DNA of 64,000 nt, taken from assembly GCF_001043025.1 (NCBI RefSeq), contig NZ_JYLD01000006.1, positions 186,001 to 250,000 on the forward strand. Direction: 5' to 3'. The notes beneath the pieces are model-generated. The model did no database searches. It worked only from the letters and a program-made list of their open reading frames with translations, and was not told where the DNA came from. Positions 1-7,489 of the stretch are shown here, one piece after another; the first letter of the stretch is position 1, and each line of letters opens with the position of its first letter. The translations under genes and the position numbers were made by a program. Source of the DNA: Pseudomonas helleri. GTDB lineage: Bacteria > Pseudomonadota > Gammaproteobacteria > Pseudomonadales > Pseudomonadaceae.

Positions 1-27
1 GAGCTGGTCGAAGCGGCATTGCCTTAA
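1..27 (+). CDS. 3' end of upstream gene, probably glycolate oxidase iron-sulfur subunit (glcF)
   Basis: Only the last eight codons (ELVEAALP) and the TAA stop are in the window. The frame is open from base 1. In pseudomonads glcG and glcB follow glcD, glcE and glcF, so the position suggests GlcF, the Fe-S subunit of glycolate oxidase. The eight residues alone cannot prove it. Confidence 0.5.
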   Translation, partial: ELVEAALP

Positions 28-51
28 CCCCCAACTCACTTGAGACCTGTC

Positions 52-453
52 ATGAAAAGCAAAGCCGTATTGAGCCAGACCGAAGTCCAGCAGATTCTCA
101 AGGCTGCCCGCCTCGAGGCGCAAAACAACCAATGGGCCGTGAGCATCGCGATTGTCGATGACGGCGGCCACCCGCTGGCCCTGGAGCGGCTCGATGAGTG
201 CGCGCCGATCAGCGCCTACATCGCCACCGAAAAAGCCCGCACCTCCGCCCTGGGCCGCCGCGAGTCCAAAGGCTACGAAGACATGGTCAATGGCGGCCGC
301 CATGCGTTTTTGTCCGCGCCGTTGCTGACCTCCCTTGAAGGCGGCGTGCCGATCATCGTCGACGGCCAGGTCATCGGAGCCATTGGCGTGTCCGGGGTCA
401 CCTCCGTGCAAGACGCGCAAGTCGCCAAAGCTGGCGCGCACAGCCTCAAATAA
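52..453 (+). CDS. glcG: GlcG/HbpS family protein of the glycolate operon
   Basis: A 133-residue single-domain protein of the GlcG/HbpS (DUF336) family. It has the usual family features: an N-terminal helix, the strand segment [16 protein letters not shown], an EKARTSA stretch and the glycine-rich C-terminal segment [11 protein letters not shown]. GlcG is a small protein of unsettled biochemical role encoded in glycolate-utilisation operons; HbpS relatives bind haem. I chose ATG 52 over the in-frame TTG at 40 because the family begins close to this Met, although the Shine-Dalgarno sequence is weak. The gene lies 24 nt after the preceding stop and 23 nt before glcB, which supports one operon. 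Confidence 0.85.
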   Translation: MKSKAVLSQTEVQQILKAARLEAQNNQWAVSIAIVDDGGHPLALERLDECAPISAYIATEKARTSALGRRESKGYEDMVNGGRHAFLSAPLLTSLEGGVPIIVDGQVIGAIGVSGVTSVQDAQVAKAGAHSLK

Positions 454-476
454 ACCGAACTGAAGGAGAGATAACA

Positions 477-2657
477 GTGAGCGATTTTGTTAACTGCCAC
501 GGCCTCAAGGTTGCACCTGTGCTGCACCACTTCATTGAACACGACGTGCTGCCGGGCACCGGGCTGGATGCACAAGCGTTCTGGAGCGGTTTCGCCGGGC
601 TGGTGCACGAACTGGCGCCGATCAACCGCGCCCTGTTGGCCGAGCGTGATCGCCTGCAAGGCGAACTCGACACCTGGCACCGTGCGCACCCCGGCCCGAT
701 CACCGACATGGCGGCGTACCGCAGCTTCCTCAGCGGCATTGGCTACCTGCAAGCGCAACCGGAGCAGGTCAAGGTCAACACGGCCAACGTCGACAGCGAA
801 ATCAGCACACAGGCCGGGCCACAGTTGGTGGTGCCTGCCGCCAATGCGCGCTACGCCCTGAATGCGGCCAATGCCCGCTGGGGTTCGCTGTACGACGCGC
901 TCTATGGCACCGATGTGATCGCCAGCGACGGCGGTGCTGAAGCGGGTCGCGCCTACAACCCGCTGCGCGGGGCCAAAGTGATTGCGTTTGCCCGGGCGTT
1001 TCTGGATCAGGCGTTCCCGCTGCAAAAGGGCTCGCACGTGGATGCCACGCGCTACCAGATTGAAGGCAGAACCCTGCTGGTCAGCCTCAAAGATGGCAGC
1101 CAGAGCGGTTTGGCCAACGCCGCCCAATACCTTGGTTATCAAGGTGCGCCCGCCGAGCCGACGGCCATTGTGCTCAAGCACAATGACCTGCACGTTGAAA
1201 TCCAGATCGACCGCCACAGCGTCATCGGCCAGTCGGACGCCGCAGGGGTCAAAGACCTGCTGATGGAGGCCGCACTCTCGACCATCATCGACAGTGAAGA
1301 CTCGGTAGCAGCGGTCGACGCAGACGACAAGGTGCAGGTCTATCGCAACTGGCTGGGCCTGATGAAGGGCGACCTTAAAGAAGACCTGGTCAAAAACGGC
1401 AAAACCATCACCCGACGCCTCAACCCCGACCGCGAATACACCGGCACCGACGGCTCGCCGCTGACGCTGCCCGGGCGCTCGTTGCTGTTTATTCGCAACG
1501 TCGGGCACCTGATGACCAACCCGGCGATCCTCGATAACCAGGGACTGGAAATTCCCGAAGGGATTCTCGACGGCGTCATCACCAGCCTGATCGCCGTGCA
1601 TGACCTGCAACGCCGGGGCAACTCCCGCGCCGGCAGCGTGTACATCGTCAAACCGAAAATGCACGGCCCGGCCGAAGTGGCGTTCGCCGAGCAGTTATTC
1701 AGCCGGGTCGAAGACCTTCTGCAGCTCAAACGGCACACCCTGAAAATGGGCATCATGGACGAAGAGCGGCGCACCAGCGTCAACCTCAAGGCCTGCATTG
1801 GCGCCGCCGCGTCACGGGTGGCGTTCATCAATACCGGCTTTCTCGACCGCACCGGCGACGAAATCCACAGCGCCATGCAAGCCGGGGCGATGCTGCGCAA
1901 GGGCGACATGAAAGGCACGCCGTGGATTGCCGCCTACGAGCGCAACAACGTGCTGGTGGGGCTTGATTGCAACTTGCGCGGTCGCGCACAGATCGGCAAA
2001 GGCATGTGGGCCATGCCGGACCGGATGGCCGACATGCTGCAACAGAAAATCGCCCACCCCCAAGCCGGTGCCACCACCGCCTGGGTGCCTTCACCCACGG
2101 CGGCGACCCTGCATGCGCTGCATTACCACCAGGTGTCGGTACACGACGTGCAAACCACCCTCGAACAGACCCGCTACGCCGACGTCAGCGAATCCCTGCT
2201 TGAAGGACTGCTCAGCGTGCCGGTGGTGAGCAAGGCCGAATGGTCAGCGGACGCCATTCGCGAAGAAGTCGAAAACAATGCCCAAGGCTTGCTGGGCTAC
2301 GTGGTGCGCTGGGTTGAACAAGGCATTGGTTGCTCCAAAGTGCCCGACATTCACGACGTGGGCCTGATGGAAGACCGCGCGACGTTGCGTATTTCCAGCC
2401 AGCACATCGCCAACTGGCTGCTGCATGGCGTGATCAGCCGCGAGCAAACCCTCGAAATCTTGCAGCGCATGGCCCGGGTGGTTGACCAGCAAAACGCCGA
2501 CGATCCGCAGTACACGCCCATGGCGGCAAATTTTGATCAATCGGTCGCGTTTCAAGCGGCGTGCGCGTTGGTGTTTGAAGGGTGCGCGCAACCCAATGGC
2601 TACACCGAGCCGCTGCTGCACACGTTCCGGCTGGCGTATAAACAGTCGCAGGGGTAA
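477..2657 (+). CDS. glcB: malate synthase G
   Basis: A 726-residue protein, the normal length of the monomeric G isoform of malate synthase. It condenses glyoxylate with acetyl-CoA to malate in the cytosol, the last step of glycolate use. The TIM-barrel core is recognisable from the segment [18 protein letters not shown] (KPKMHGP at about residues 392-398) and from the C-terminal stretch around [13 protein letters not shown]. The start is a GTG at 477, preceded by AAGGAGA at 463-469. It follows glcG directly, and an inverted repeat just downstream (2665-2739) probably ends the operon. Confidence 0.95.
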   Translation: MSDFVNCHGLKVAPVLHHFIEHDVLPGTGLDAQAFWSGFAGLVHELAPINRALLAERDRLQGELDTWHRAHPGPITDMAAYRSFLSGIGYLQAQPEQVKVNTANVDSEISTQAGPQLVVPAANARYALNAANARWGSLYDALYGTDVIASDGGAEAGRAYNPLRGAKVIAFARAFLDQAFPLQKGSHVDATRYQIEGRTLLVSLKDGSQSGLANAAQYLGYQGAPAEPTAIVLKHNDLHVEIQIDRHSVIGQSDAAGVKDLLMEAALSTIIDSEDSVAAVDADDKVQVYRNWLGLMKGDLKEDLVKNGKTITRRLNPDREYTGTDGSPLTLPGRSLLFIRNVGHLMTNPAILDNQGLEIPEGILDGVITSLIAVHDLQRRGNSRAGSVYIVKPKMHGPAEVAFAEQLFSRVEDLLQLKRHTLKMGIMDEERRTSVNLKACIGAAASRVAFINTGFLDRTGDEIHSAMQAGAMLRKGDMKGTPWIAAYERNNVLVGLDCNLRGRAQIGKGMWAMPDRMADMLQQKIAHPQAGATTAWVPSPTAATLHALHYHQVSVHDVQTTLEQTRYADVSESLLEGLLSVPVVSKAEWSADAIREEVENNAQGLLGYVVRWVEQGIGCSKVPDIHDVGLMEDRATLRISSQHIANWLLHGVISREQTLEILQRMARVVDQQNADDPQYTPMAANFDQSVAFQAACALVFEGCAQPNGYTEPLLHTFRLAYKQSQG

Positions 2658-2664
2658 ACCTTGA

Positions 2665-2739
2665 CGCAGCCTCGCGCTGCTCGGCAGCGACTACAGGGAT
2701 GACAAACGTGTAGTCGCTGCCGAGCAACGCGAGGCTGCG
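2665..2739. repeat. REP-like inverted repeat, probable terminator of the glc operon
   Basis: Two 30-nt arms (2665-2694 and 2710-2739) are inverted copies with one mismatch around a 15-nt spacer. The arm begins CGCAGCCTCGCG. The element lies 8 nt after the glcB stop. The arms resemble intergenic repeats of fluorescent pseudomonads, and the transcript would fold into a long stem. The rest of 2740-2866 shows no gene. Confidence 0.8.
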
Positions 2740-2866
2740 ATCTTTAAATCGATCGCAACATGCCAAAACGTAGTACCCCTCTATTACCTGCCCCGCTGCA
2801 ATTGGTCTCATGATCCATTGGAATGTGCTTATAACAAGAACCAGAATTCCAAGGCAGGATGAGGCA

Positions 2867-3259
2867 ATGGCAAAGTTTATTCATTCCATGATCCGCGTAG
2901 GCGATCTCGAAAAATCCATGCATTTCTATCAGCAGGCGTTTGGGCTTATCGAGTCACATCGCCTGGAGTTTGACGACTTCTCACTGGTGTATCTGCGCGA
3001 CATCGAGAGTGGCGCAGAAATAGAACTCACCTGGAACAAGGGCCAGGCCGAGTACACCCACGGCACGGGCTACGGGCACGCCGCCTTCGTGGTCGATGAT
3101 CTCGATCAGCAGTTCAAGCGCCTCAGCGACTTGCAGTGGTCGCCCGCCCCCATCAAAGAATTTAAAAGAGACGGCGAACTGCTCGCGCGGTTCTTTTTTA
3201 TCCAGGACCCCGATGGCTACAAGATCGAGGTGCTGCAACGTGGAGGTCACTATCAATAG
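2867..3259 (+). CDS. glyoxalase I-like metalloenzyme (VOC superfamily)
   Basis: A 130-residue protein of the vicinal-oxygen-chelate superfamily, resembling GloA over its whole length. The expected metal ligands are visible: His6 (FIHSMIRVGDLEKS), Glu53 (AEIELTW), His71 (GYGHAAF) and Glu121 (DPDGYKIEVL). GloA converts the methylglyoxal-glutathione hemithioacetal to lactoylglutathione; the ligand set supports that activity, but the true substrate could differ. I chose ATG 2867 over the upstream GTG/TTG codons because of the GGATGAGG ribosome site at 2858-2865 and the family N-terminus. It stands alone between the glc repeat and the dehydrogenase pair at 3389. Confidence 0.8.
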   Translation: MAKFIHSMIRVGDLEKSMHFYQQAFGLIESHRLEFDDFSLVYLRDIESGAEIELTWNKGQAEYTHGTGYGHAAFVVDDLDQQFKRLSDLQWSPAPIKEFKRDGELLARFFFIQDPDGYKIEVLQRGGHYQ

Positions 3260-3388
3260 AAACACCTGATTGCTTTAAACCGGCGTCCGGCTGGACGGGC
3301 TTACTGCTGTCACCCGCTCCCGCCAACCCGCGACCTGTGATTTGCCTGTGACACTGTTACTCCTATAAAAATAACAAGGAGACATTTC

Positions 3389-3946
3389 ATGCAAGACCTA
3401 AAGGTCAATCGTCGTCGCTTTCTGCAAGGAAGTGGCGGGCTGCTGTTAGGCACCCTCGTGTTCAGTTCCGGCCCCATCGCGCTGCTGGCTCCCAGCCAGT
3501 CCTGGGCCATGGAAATGAACACACTCCCCAGTCATGCAGCGACGCAATTGTTGCTTGTGGTGCGGCGCATTTATCCCCATGACCGCATGGAAGACGCTGT
3601 CTACGCCTTTGCTGTGAAGGCGCTGGATGAGCGCGCATCGGCCGACCCTTCAATTCTGCCGCAGCTGGAAAAAGGCCTCGCCGAACTGGACACGCTGGCG
3701 GGCGGCAAGTGGGCGAGCCTGGATGAAAACCAGCAAGTGGCCCTGCTTGAAAAAATCCAGAACAGCGACTTTTTCAAGTTGGTGCGCGGCACGTCGGTCA
3801 ATTCGCTGTACAGCAATGAACTGGCCTACGAGCACTTCGGCTACGAAGGCGCCTCCTTCCCTAAAGGCGGCTACCTGATGCGCGGCTTCAATGACCTGAA
3901 GTGGCTACCCGCCGCGCCAGCCGATGCCAGTCCCAGTGCGTTTTGA
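3389..3946 (+). CDS. Tat-exported small subunit, gluconate 2-dehydrogenase subunit 3 family
   Basis: A 185-residue protein with a twin-arginine leader: NRRRFLQGS at residues 7-15, a hydrophobic stretch, and a likely cleavage site after SWA near residue 40. The mature part resembles the small (gamma) subunit of membrane-bound FAD dehydrogenases, with YPHDRMEDAVYAFAV and a C-terminal YLMRGFNDLKWLP. Such subunits carry the flavoprotein across the membrane as a Tat hitchhiker. ATG 3389 has AAGGAGAC upstream. The gene ends 12 nt before the flavoprotein start, so the two are certainly co-transcribed. The usual cytochrome c subunit gene is absent here. Confidence 0.85.
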   Translation: MQDLKVNRRRFLQGSGGLLLGTLVFSSGPIALLAPSQSWAMEMNTLPSHAATQLLLVVRRIYPHDRMEDAVYAFAVKALDERASADPSILPQLEKGLAELDTLAGGKWASLDENQQVALLEKIQNSDFFKLVRGTSVNSLYSNELAYEHFGYEGASFPKGGYLMRGFNDLKWLPAAPADASPSAF

Positions 3947-3958
3947 GGAGCAGCGAAC

Positions 3959-5524
3959 ATGACGACTTACAGTTTTGACGACGATTCGGTAGTGATCATC
4001 ATCGGCTCCGGCGCAGGCGGCGGCACGCTGGCCAACGAGTTGTGCCAAAAAGGCATCCCGGTGGTGTTGCTGGAGGCCGGTGCGCGGCAATCCCCGGCAA
4101 CCTTTATCAACGATGAATGGCCTTCGTTTGCGCAATTGTCCTGGGGCGACACCCGCACCACGTCGGGCTCGTGGCAGATCGCCAAAGACTTCCCCAACCT
4201 GCCCGCCTGGATCTGCAAAACCGTGGGCGGCACCACCACCCACTGGGCCGGTGCCAGTATTCGCCTGCAAGAACACGAATTTCGCGCACGCCAGATGTAC
4301 GGCGATGTCAAAGACGCCAACCTGCTGGACTGGCCCTTGACCTTGGCTGAACTGGAGCCCTATTACGAACGCGCCGAAAACAAAATGGGCGTCACCCGCA
4401 CCCACGATATCCCCGGCTTACCGGGCAACAACAATTTCCAGGTGATGTACAACGGCGCCAAAAAGCTCGGCTACAAGGAGTGTTCAACCGGGCACATGGC
4501 AATCAACAGCCGTGGCCGGGATGGCCGCGCACAATGCATGCAGCTCGGGTTCTGTTTCCAGGGCTGCAAGATGGGCGCGAAGTGGTCCACGCTGTATACC
4601 GAAATCCCCGCCGCCGAAGCCACCGGCAAGCTCGACTTGCGCACCCAGGCCCATGCCGTGCGCATCGAACATGACGCCAAGGGCCGCGCCAATGCCGTGG
4701 TCTATGCCGATGCCCAAGGCCAGTTGCACCGGCAAAAAGGCCGTGTGGTGGCGATTGCCGGCAATGCGATTGAAACCCCGCGTTTGTTGCTCAACTCGTC
4801 CAGCGCAATGTTTCCCCACGGTTTGGGCAATGGCTCGGGGATGGTCGGCAAGCACTACATGCGCCACACCACCGGCTCGGTATTCGCCGAGTTCAACGAC
4901 CCGGTGCATTTCTATCGGGGCACGATCATGGCGGGGCTGATCAGTGACGAATCGCGCTTCAACCCGGATCGCGGGTTTGTCGGCGGCTATGAAATGGAGA
5001 CCATTTCTCTCGGGCCTTCGTTTATGGCGGCGTTTTTTAATCCGGGCGCCTGGGGCCGGGATTTCACCCGTGTGATGGACAACTACACGCATCTGGCGGG
5101 CATGTGGCTGGTGGGTGAAGACATGCCCCGCGAGACCAACCGCATCACCTTGAGTGACACCAAGGACCACTTGGGCATCCCCGTGGCCAACGTGCATTAC
5201 GACGATCACCCCAATGACCTGGCCATGCGTGAGCACGCCTTCAAACAAGGCAGCGCGGTGTACGAAGCGGTGGGCGCGCTGAAGACCCACCGCGTGCCGC
5301 CCTACCCTTCAACCCACAACCTGGGCACTTGCCGCATGAGCCTGAAAGAGGCTGACGGGGTGTGCAACAAACACGGCCAGAGCCACGAGGTGCCTAACCT
5401 GTTTATCTCGGACGGAAGCCAGTTCACCACCAGCGCGGCCGAAAACCCCACGCTGACGATTGTCAGCCTGGCCATCCGGCAAGCGGATTACATTGCCGAG
5501 GCCCTTAAAACCAAGGCCGCGTAA
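3959..5524 (+). CDS. GMC-family FAD dehydrogenase, large subunit
   Basis: A 521-residue GMC oxidoreductase. The N-terminal dinucleotide fold is VIIIGSGAGGGTLANEL (about residues 12-28). The C-terminal part has the active-site region PYPSTHNLGTCRMS and the closing ENPTLTIVSLAIRQADYI segment, where the family's catalytic His and Asn/His lie. Relatives oxidise sugars, gluconate, sorbitol or alcohols in the periplasm after Tat co-export with the small subunit encoded just upstream. The start codon follows GAGGAG, which overlaps the upstream stop. The substrate cannot be told from sequence. No cytochrome partner follows; a terminator and an unrelated ABC gene come next. Confidence 0.85.
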   Translation: MTTYSFDDDSVVIIIGSGAGGGTLANELCQKGIPVVLLEAGARQSPATFINDEWPSFAQLSWGDTRTTSGSWQIAKDFPNLPAWICKTVGGTTTHWAGASIRLQEHEFRARQMYGDVKDANLLDWPLTLAELEPYYERAENKMGVTRTHDIPGLPGNNNFQVMYNGAKKLGYKECSTGHMAINSRGRDGRAQCMQLGFCFQGCKMGAKWSTLYTEIPAAEATGKLDLRTQAHAVRIEHDAKGRANAVVYADAQGQLHRQKGRVVAIAGNAIETPRLLLNSSSAMFPHGLGNGSGMVGKHYMRHTTGSVFAEFNDPVHFYRGTIMAGLISDESRFNPDRGFVGGYEMETISLGPSFMAAFFNPGAWGRDFTRVMDNYTHLAGMWLVGEDMPRETNRITLSDTKDHLGIPVANVHYDDHPNDLAMREHAFKQGSAVYEAVGALKTHRVPPYPSTHNLGTCRMSLKEADGVCNKHGQSHEVPNLFISDGSQFTTSAAENPTLTIVSLAIRQADYIAEALKTKAA

Positions 5525-5531
5525 CGTTCAC

Positions 5532-5564
5532 ATCAAAAGATCGCGGGCCTCGCGATCTTTTGAT
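5532..5564. terminator. hairpin after the GMC dehydrogenase gene
   Basis: A perfect 14-bp inverted repeat (ATCAAAAGATCGCG / CGCGATCTTTTGAT) with a 5-nt loop begins 8 nt after the stop codon. The TTTT run inside the 3' arm makes a Rho-independent terminator likely. The core GATCGCG matches the arm end of the REP elements elsewhere in the window, so it may be a degenerate REP. Confidence 0.7.
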
Positions 5565-5591
5565 CTTGATATCGCCCCGCACTTTCCGTAT

Positions 5592-5609
5592 TGCGGAACA
5601 AATTCCGCA
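5592..5609. promoter_or_regulatory. perfect palindrome TGCGGAA-N4-TTCCGCA, candidate operator
   Basis: A perfect 7-bp inverted repeat with a CAAA spacer lies 46 nt before the start of the ABC ATPase. Symmetry and position suggest a binding site for a dimeric regulator, and the IclR protein encoded at 6447-7253 is the obvious candidate. Related half-sites TGCGGAC (7360-7366) and TACCGCA (7397-7403) lie between the IclR gene and the TonB receptor. Confidence 0.45.
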
Positions 5610-5654
5610 TCTGTGATACTGGCCGCCCTTCTGACTGGCCAGGAACTCTTCTCC

Positions 5655-6443
5655 ATGACCCATCGCTTGCGTGCCGATGCCGTAACGCTGCGTTACGAGC
5701 AACGGACGATTTCGACCGATCTTTCGGTCAGCATTATCGATGGCTCGTTCACCGTGATCGTCGGCCCCAACGCCTGTGGCAAGTCGACCTTGTTACGCGC
5801 CTTGTCCCGCTTGCTGACCCCGGCCAGCGGCCAGGTGTTGCTCGATCAGCAGGTCATCACGCAGTTGCCGGCCAAGGAAGTTGCCCGCACCCTCGGTTTG
5901 TTGCCGCAAACGGCGGTGGCACCCGATGGCATCACCGTGGCCGATCTGGTCGCCCGTGGGCGTTATCCGCATCAGTCTTTTTTGCGCCAATGGTCGCAGG
6001 CTGACGAGCAGGCCGTCAGCGCGGCGATGGCGGCAGCGCAGGTCACGGAACTGGCCGGCCGCTTGCTGGACGAACTGTCCGGCGGCCAGCGCCAGCGTGT
6101 GTGGATTGCCATGGTGCTGGCGCAGGAAACACCGATCCTGCTGCTGGATGAACCCACCACGTTTCTCGATATTGCCCACCAGATCGAGCTGCTCGAACTG
6201 CTTGCCCGCCTCAACCGCGAGGGCCGTACGATTGTCGCCGTGCTGCACGATCTCAATCAGGCCTGCCGTTACGCTTCACACATCATTGCGATGAAGGACG
6301 GTGCGATTGTCGACCAGGGCGCTCCCAGTGAAATATTCACCGAAGCGCTGGTCGAGCAAGTGTTCGGCCTGGCATCGGTGATCATTCCTGACCCGATCAC
6401 CGGCACCCCGCTGGTGGTGCCCAAGGCCCGGGCCATCGACTAA
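5655..6443 (+). CDS. ABC transporter ATPase, FecE/FepC type (iron-siderophore uptake)
   Basis: A 262-residue cytosolic ATPase. Walker A is GPNACGKST (37-45), the signature LSGGQRQRV (141-149), Walker B ILLLDEPT (161-168) and the H-loop His198. Overall it matches ATPases of ferric-siderophore/B12 importers, which pair with FecCD permeases. ATG 5655 is taken as the start; upstream in-frame codons run through the terminator and palindrome. The matching permeases and binding protein lie 4.5 kb downstream (10960-13940), separated by the IclR gene and the receptor, so the transporter is encoded in two transcription units. Its stop lies 3 nt from the end of the convergent IclR gene. Confidence 0.9.
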   Translation: MTHRLRADAVTLRYEQRTISTDLSVSIIDGSFTVIVGPNACGKSTLLRALSRLLTPASGQVLLDQQVITQLPAKEVARTLGLLPQTAVAPDGITVADLVARGRYPHQSFLRQWSQADEQAVSAAMAAAQVTELAGRLLDELSGGQRQRVWIAMVLAQETPILLLDEPTTFLDIAHQIELLELLARLNREGRTIVAVLHDLNQACRYASHIIAMKDGAIVDQGAPSEIFTEALVEQVFGLASVIIPDPITGTPLVVPKARAID

Positions 6444-6446
6444 GGT

Positions 6447-7253
6447 TTACTCGCCACCCTGCCAGGGCAAACCGCCGGTGGACTGATTGACCCGGTTGGC
6501 CGCATGGAACAGCGCACGGCGATCTTTGGGCGATTTCAACTGGCCCAGATCGGCCACGGTGGTCATCACGCAGACCAGCTCGCCCTGGGCGTCAAACACT
6601 GGAGCGGCCTGCCCGGTCACGTTCGACAGCAGGTGGCTGGTGAGCTCGGACCAGCAAGCACTGCGCACGTCTTCAAGCACCGCCTTGGTTGGCGGCGTGC
6701 CGCGAAAATGCGCGGGCTGTTGCTTGCGCGCTGCATCAATCGTGGTCTTCGGCAAAAAGGCTTGAAACACCAGCCCGCAGGCGGTGTTGTCCAGCGGCAA
6801 GATATCGCCCAGGGCCAAAGGGCTGATGGAGAAGTAGGCGCTGCGATACCAGCGCACCAGCGTCGGCCCGCGGTCGGTCCAGATCGCCACCCCGCCACTG
6901 GCGGCATGCTGGTAGGCCAGGGCTTTCATTTGCGCGGCGGCGATTTCTACCGCGTCCACACGTTTGAGGGCGCCAATGCCAATGCTCAGCGCCGCCGGGC
7001 CGAGGTCATACAGGCCGGTGGCCGGGTCCTGTTTGGCCAGGCCTTCCTTGACCAGGCTTTGCAGATAGCGATGGGTCGTGGAACCGCCGGTACTGGTGCG
7101 CCGGGCGACTTCACCCAAGGCCAGTTCGCGCTCAGCGCTGGCCAGCACATTCAAAAACCGTGCAGCAATGGCCACCGACTGAATCGTGCCCGAGCGCTTT
7201 TCGTTCGGGGTCTCGGGGGCCTCGTCGTCCACGCTGGCCTTCAACTTCTTCAA
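6447..7253 (-). CDS. IclR-family transcriptional regulator
   Basis: About 268 residues from TTG 7253, which has GGAGAGG four bases upstream; the frame stays open to 7322, so a longer form cannot be excluded. The N-terminal winged helix-turn-helix spans GTIQSVAIAARFLNVLA to THRYLQSLVKEGLA. The C-terminal IclR effector domain follows, with GLVFQAF and the segment GQAAPVFDAQGELVCVMTT. It is convergent with the ABC ATPase and divergent from the TonB receptor operon, so it probably controls chelate uptake, alongside Fur. An IclR regulator for iron uptake is less usual than an AraC regulator or an ECF sigma/anti-sigma pair. Confidence 0.85.
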   Translation of the reverse strand: MKKLKASVDDEAPETPNEKRSGTIQSVAIAARFLNVLASAERELALGEVARRTSTGGSTTHRYLQSLVKEGLAKQDPATGLYDLGPAALSIGIGALKRVDAVEIAAAQMKALAYQHAASGGVAIWTDRGPTLVRWYRSAYFSISPLALGDILPLDNTACGLVFQAFLPKTTIDAARKQQPAHFRGTPPTKAVLEDVRSACWSELTSHLLSNVTGQAAPVFDAQGELVCVMTTVADLGQLKSPKDRRALFHAANRVNQSTGGLPWQGGE

Positions 7254-7459
7254 ATAACCTCTCCTCGCCACTGTCTCGCAGCAGTCTCTCAATAGGCATC
7301 CATCGACGACGCGATGACGCAACGGCGATGCGCATGATACCGACTTTAGCGTCCCTTACTGCGGACAAAAAAAGCAGCGTAGTTCACACCAACAAATACC
7401 GCATAGAGGAATGAATTCTTTATTGAGGAACGTAATGACTACATGCTAGGATCGCCATT

Positions 7460-7478
7460 AACGAGGATCATTCTCATT
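7460..7478 (+). promoter_or_regulatory. possible Fur box before the TonB receptor
   Basis: The 19-mer contains GATCATTCTCATT, close to one half of the Fur consensus (the ATCATTCTCATT core is common in Pseudomonas Fur sites). It ends just upstream of the ribosome site of the receptor gene. The left half (AACGAG) matches poorly, so this is a partial match. Confidence 0.4.
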
Positions 7479-7489
7479 TGGAGTATCTC

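Noticed and set aside
273..1664. 463-codon open frame on the minus strand
   Set aside because: It is antisense to glcG and glcB, and the protein has the usual GC-shadow composition.
7160..7414. 84-codon plus-strand frame before the TonB receptor
   Set aside because: It overlaps the start of the IclR gene in antisense and lacks a ribosome site.
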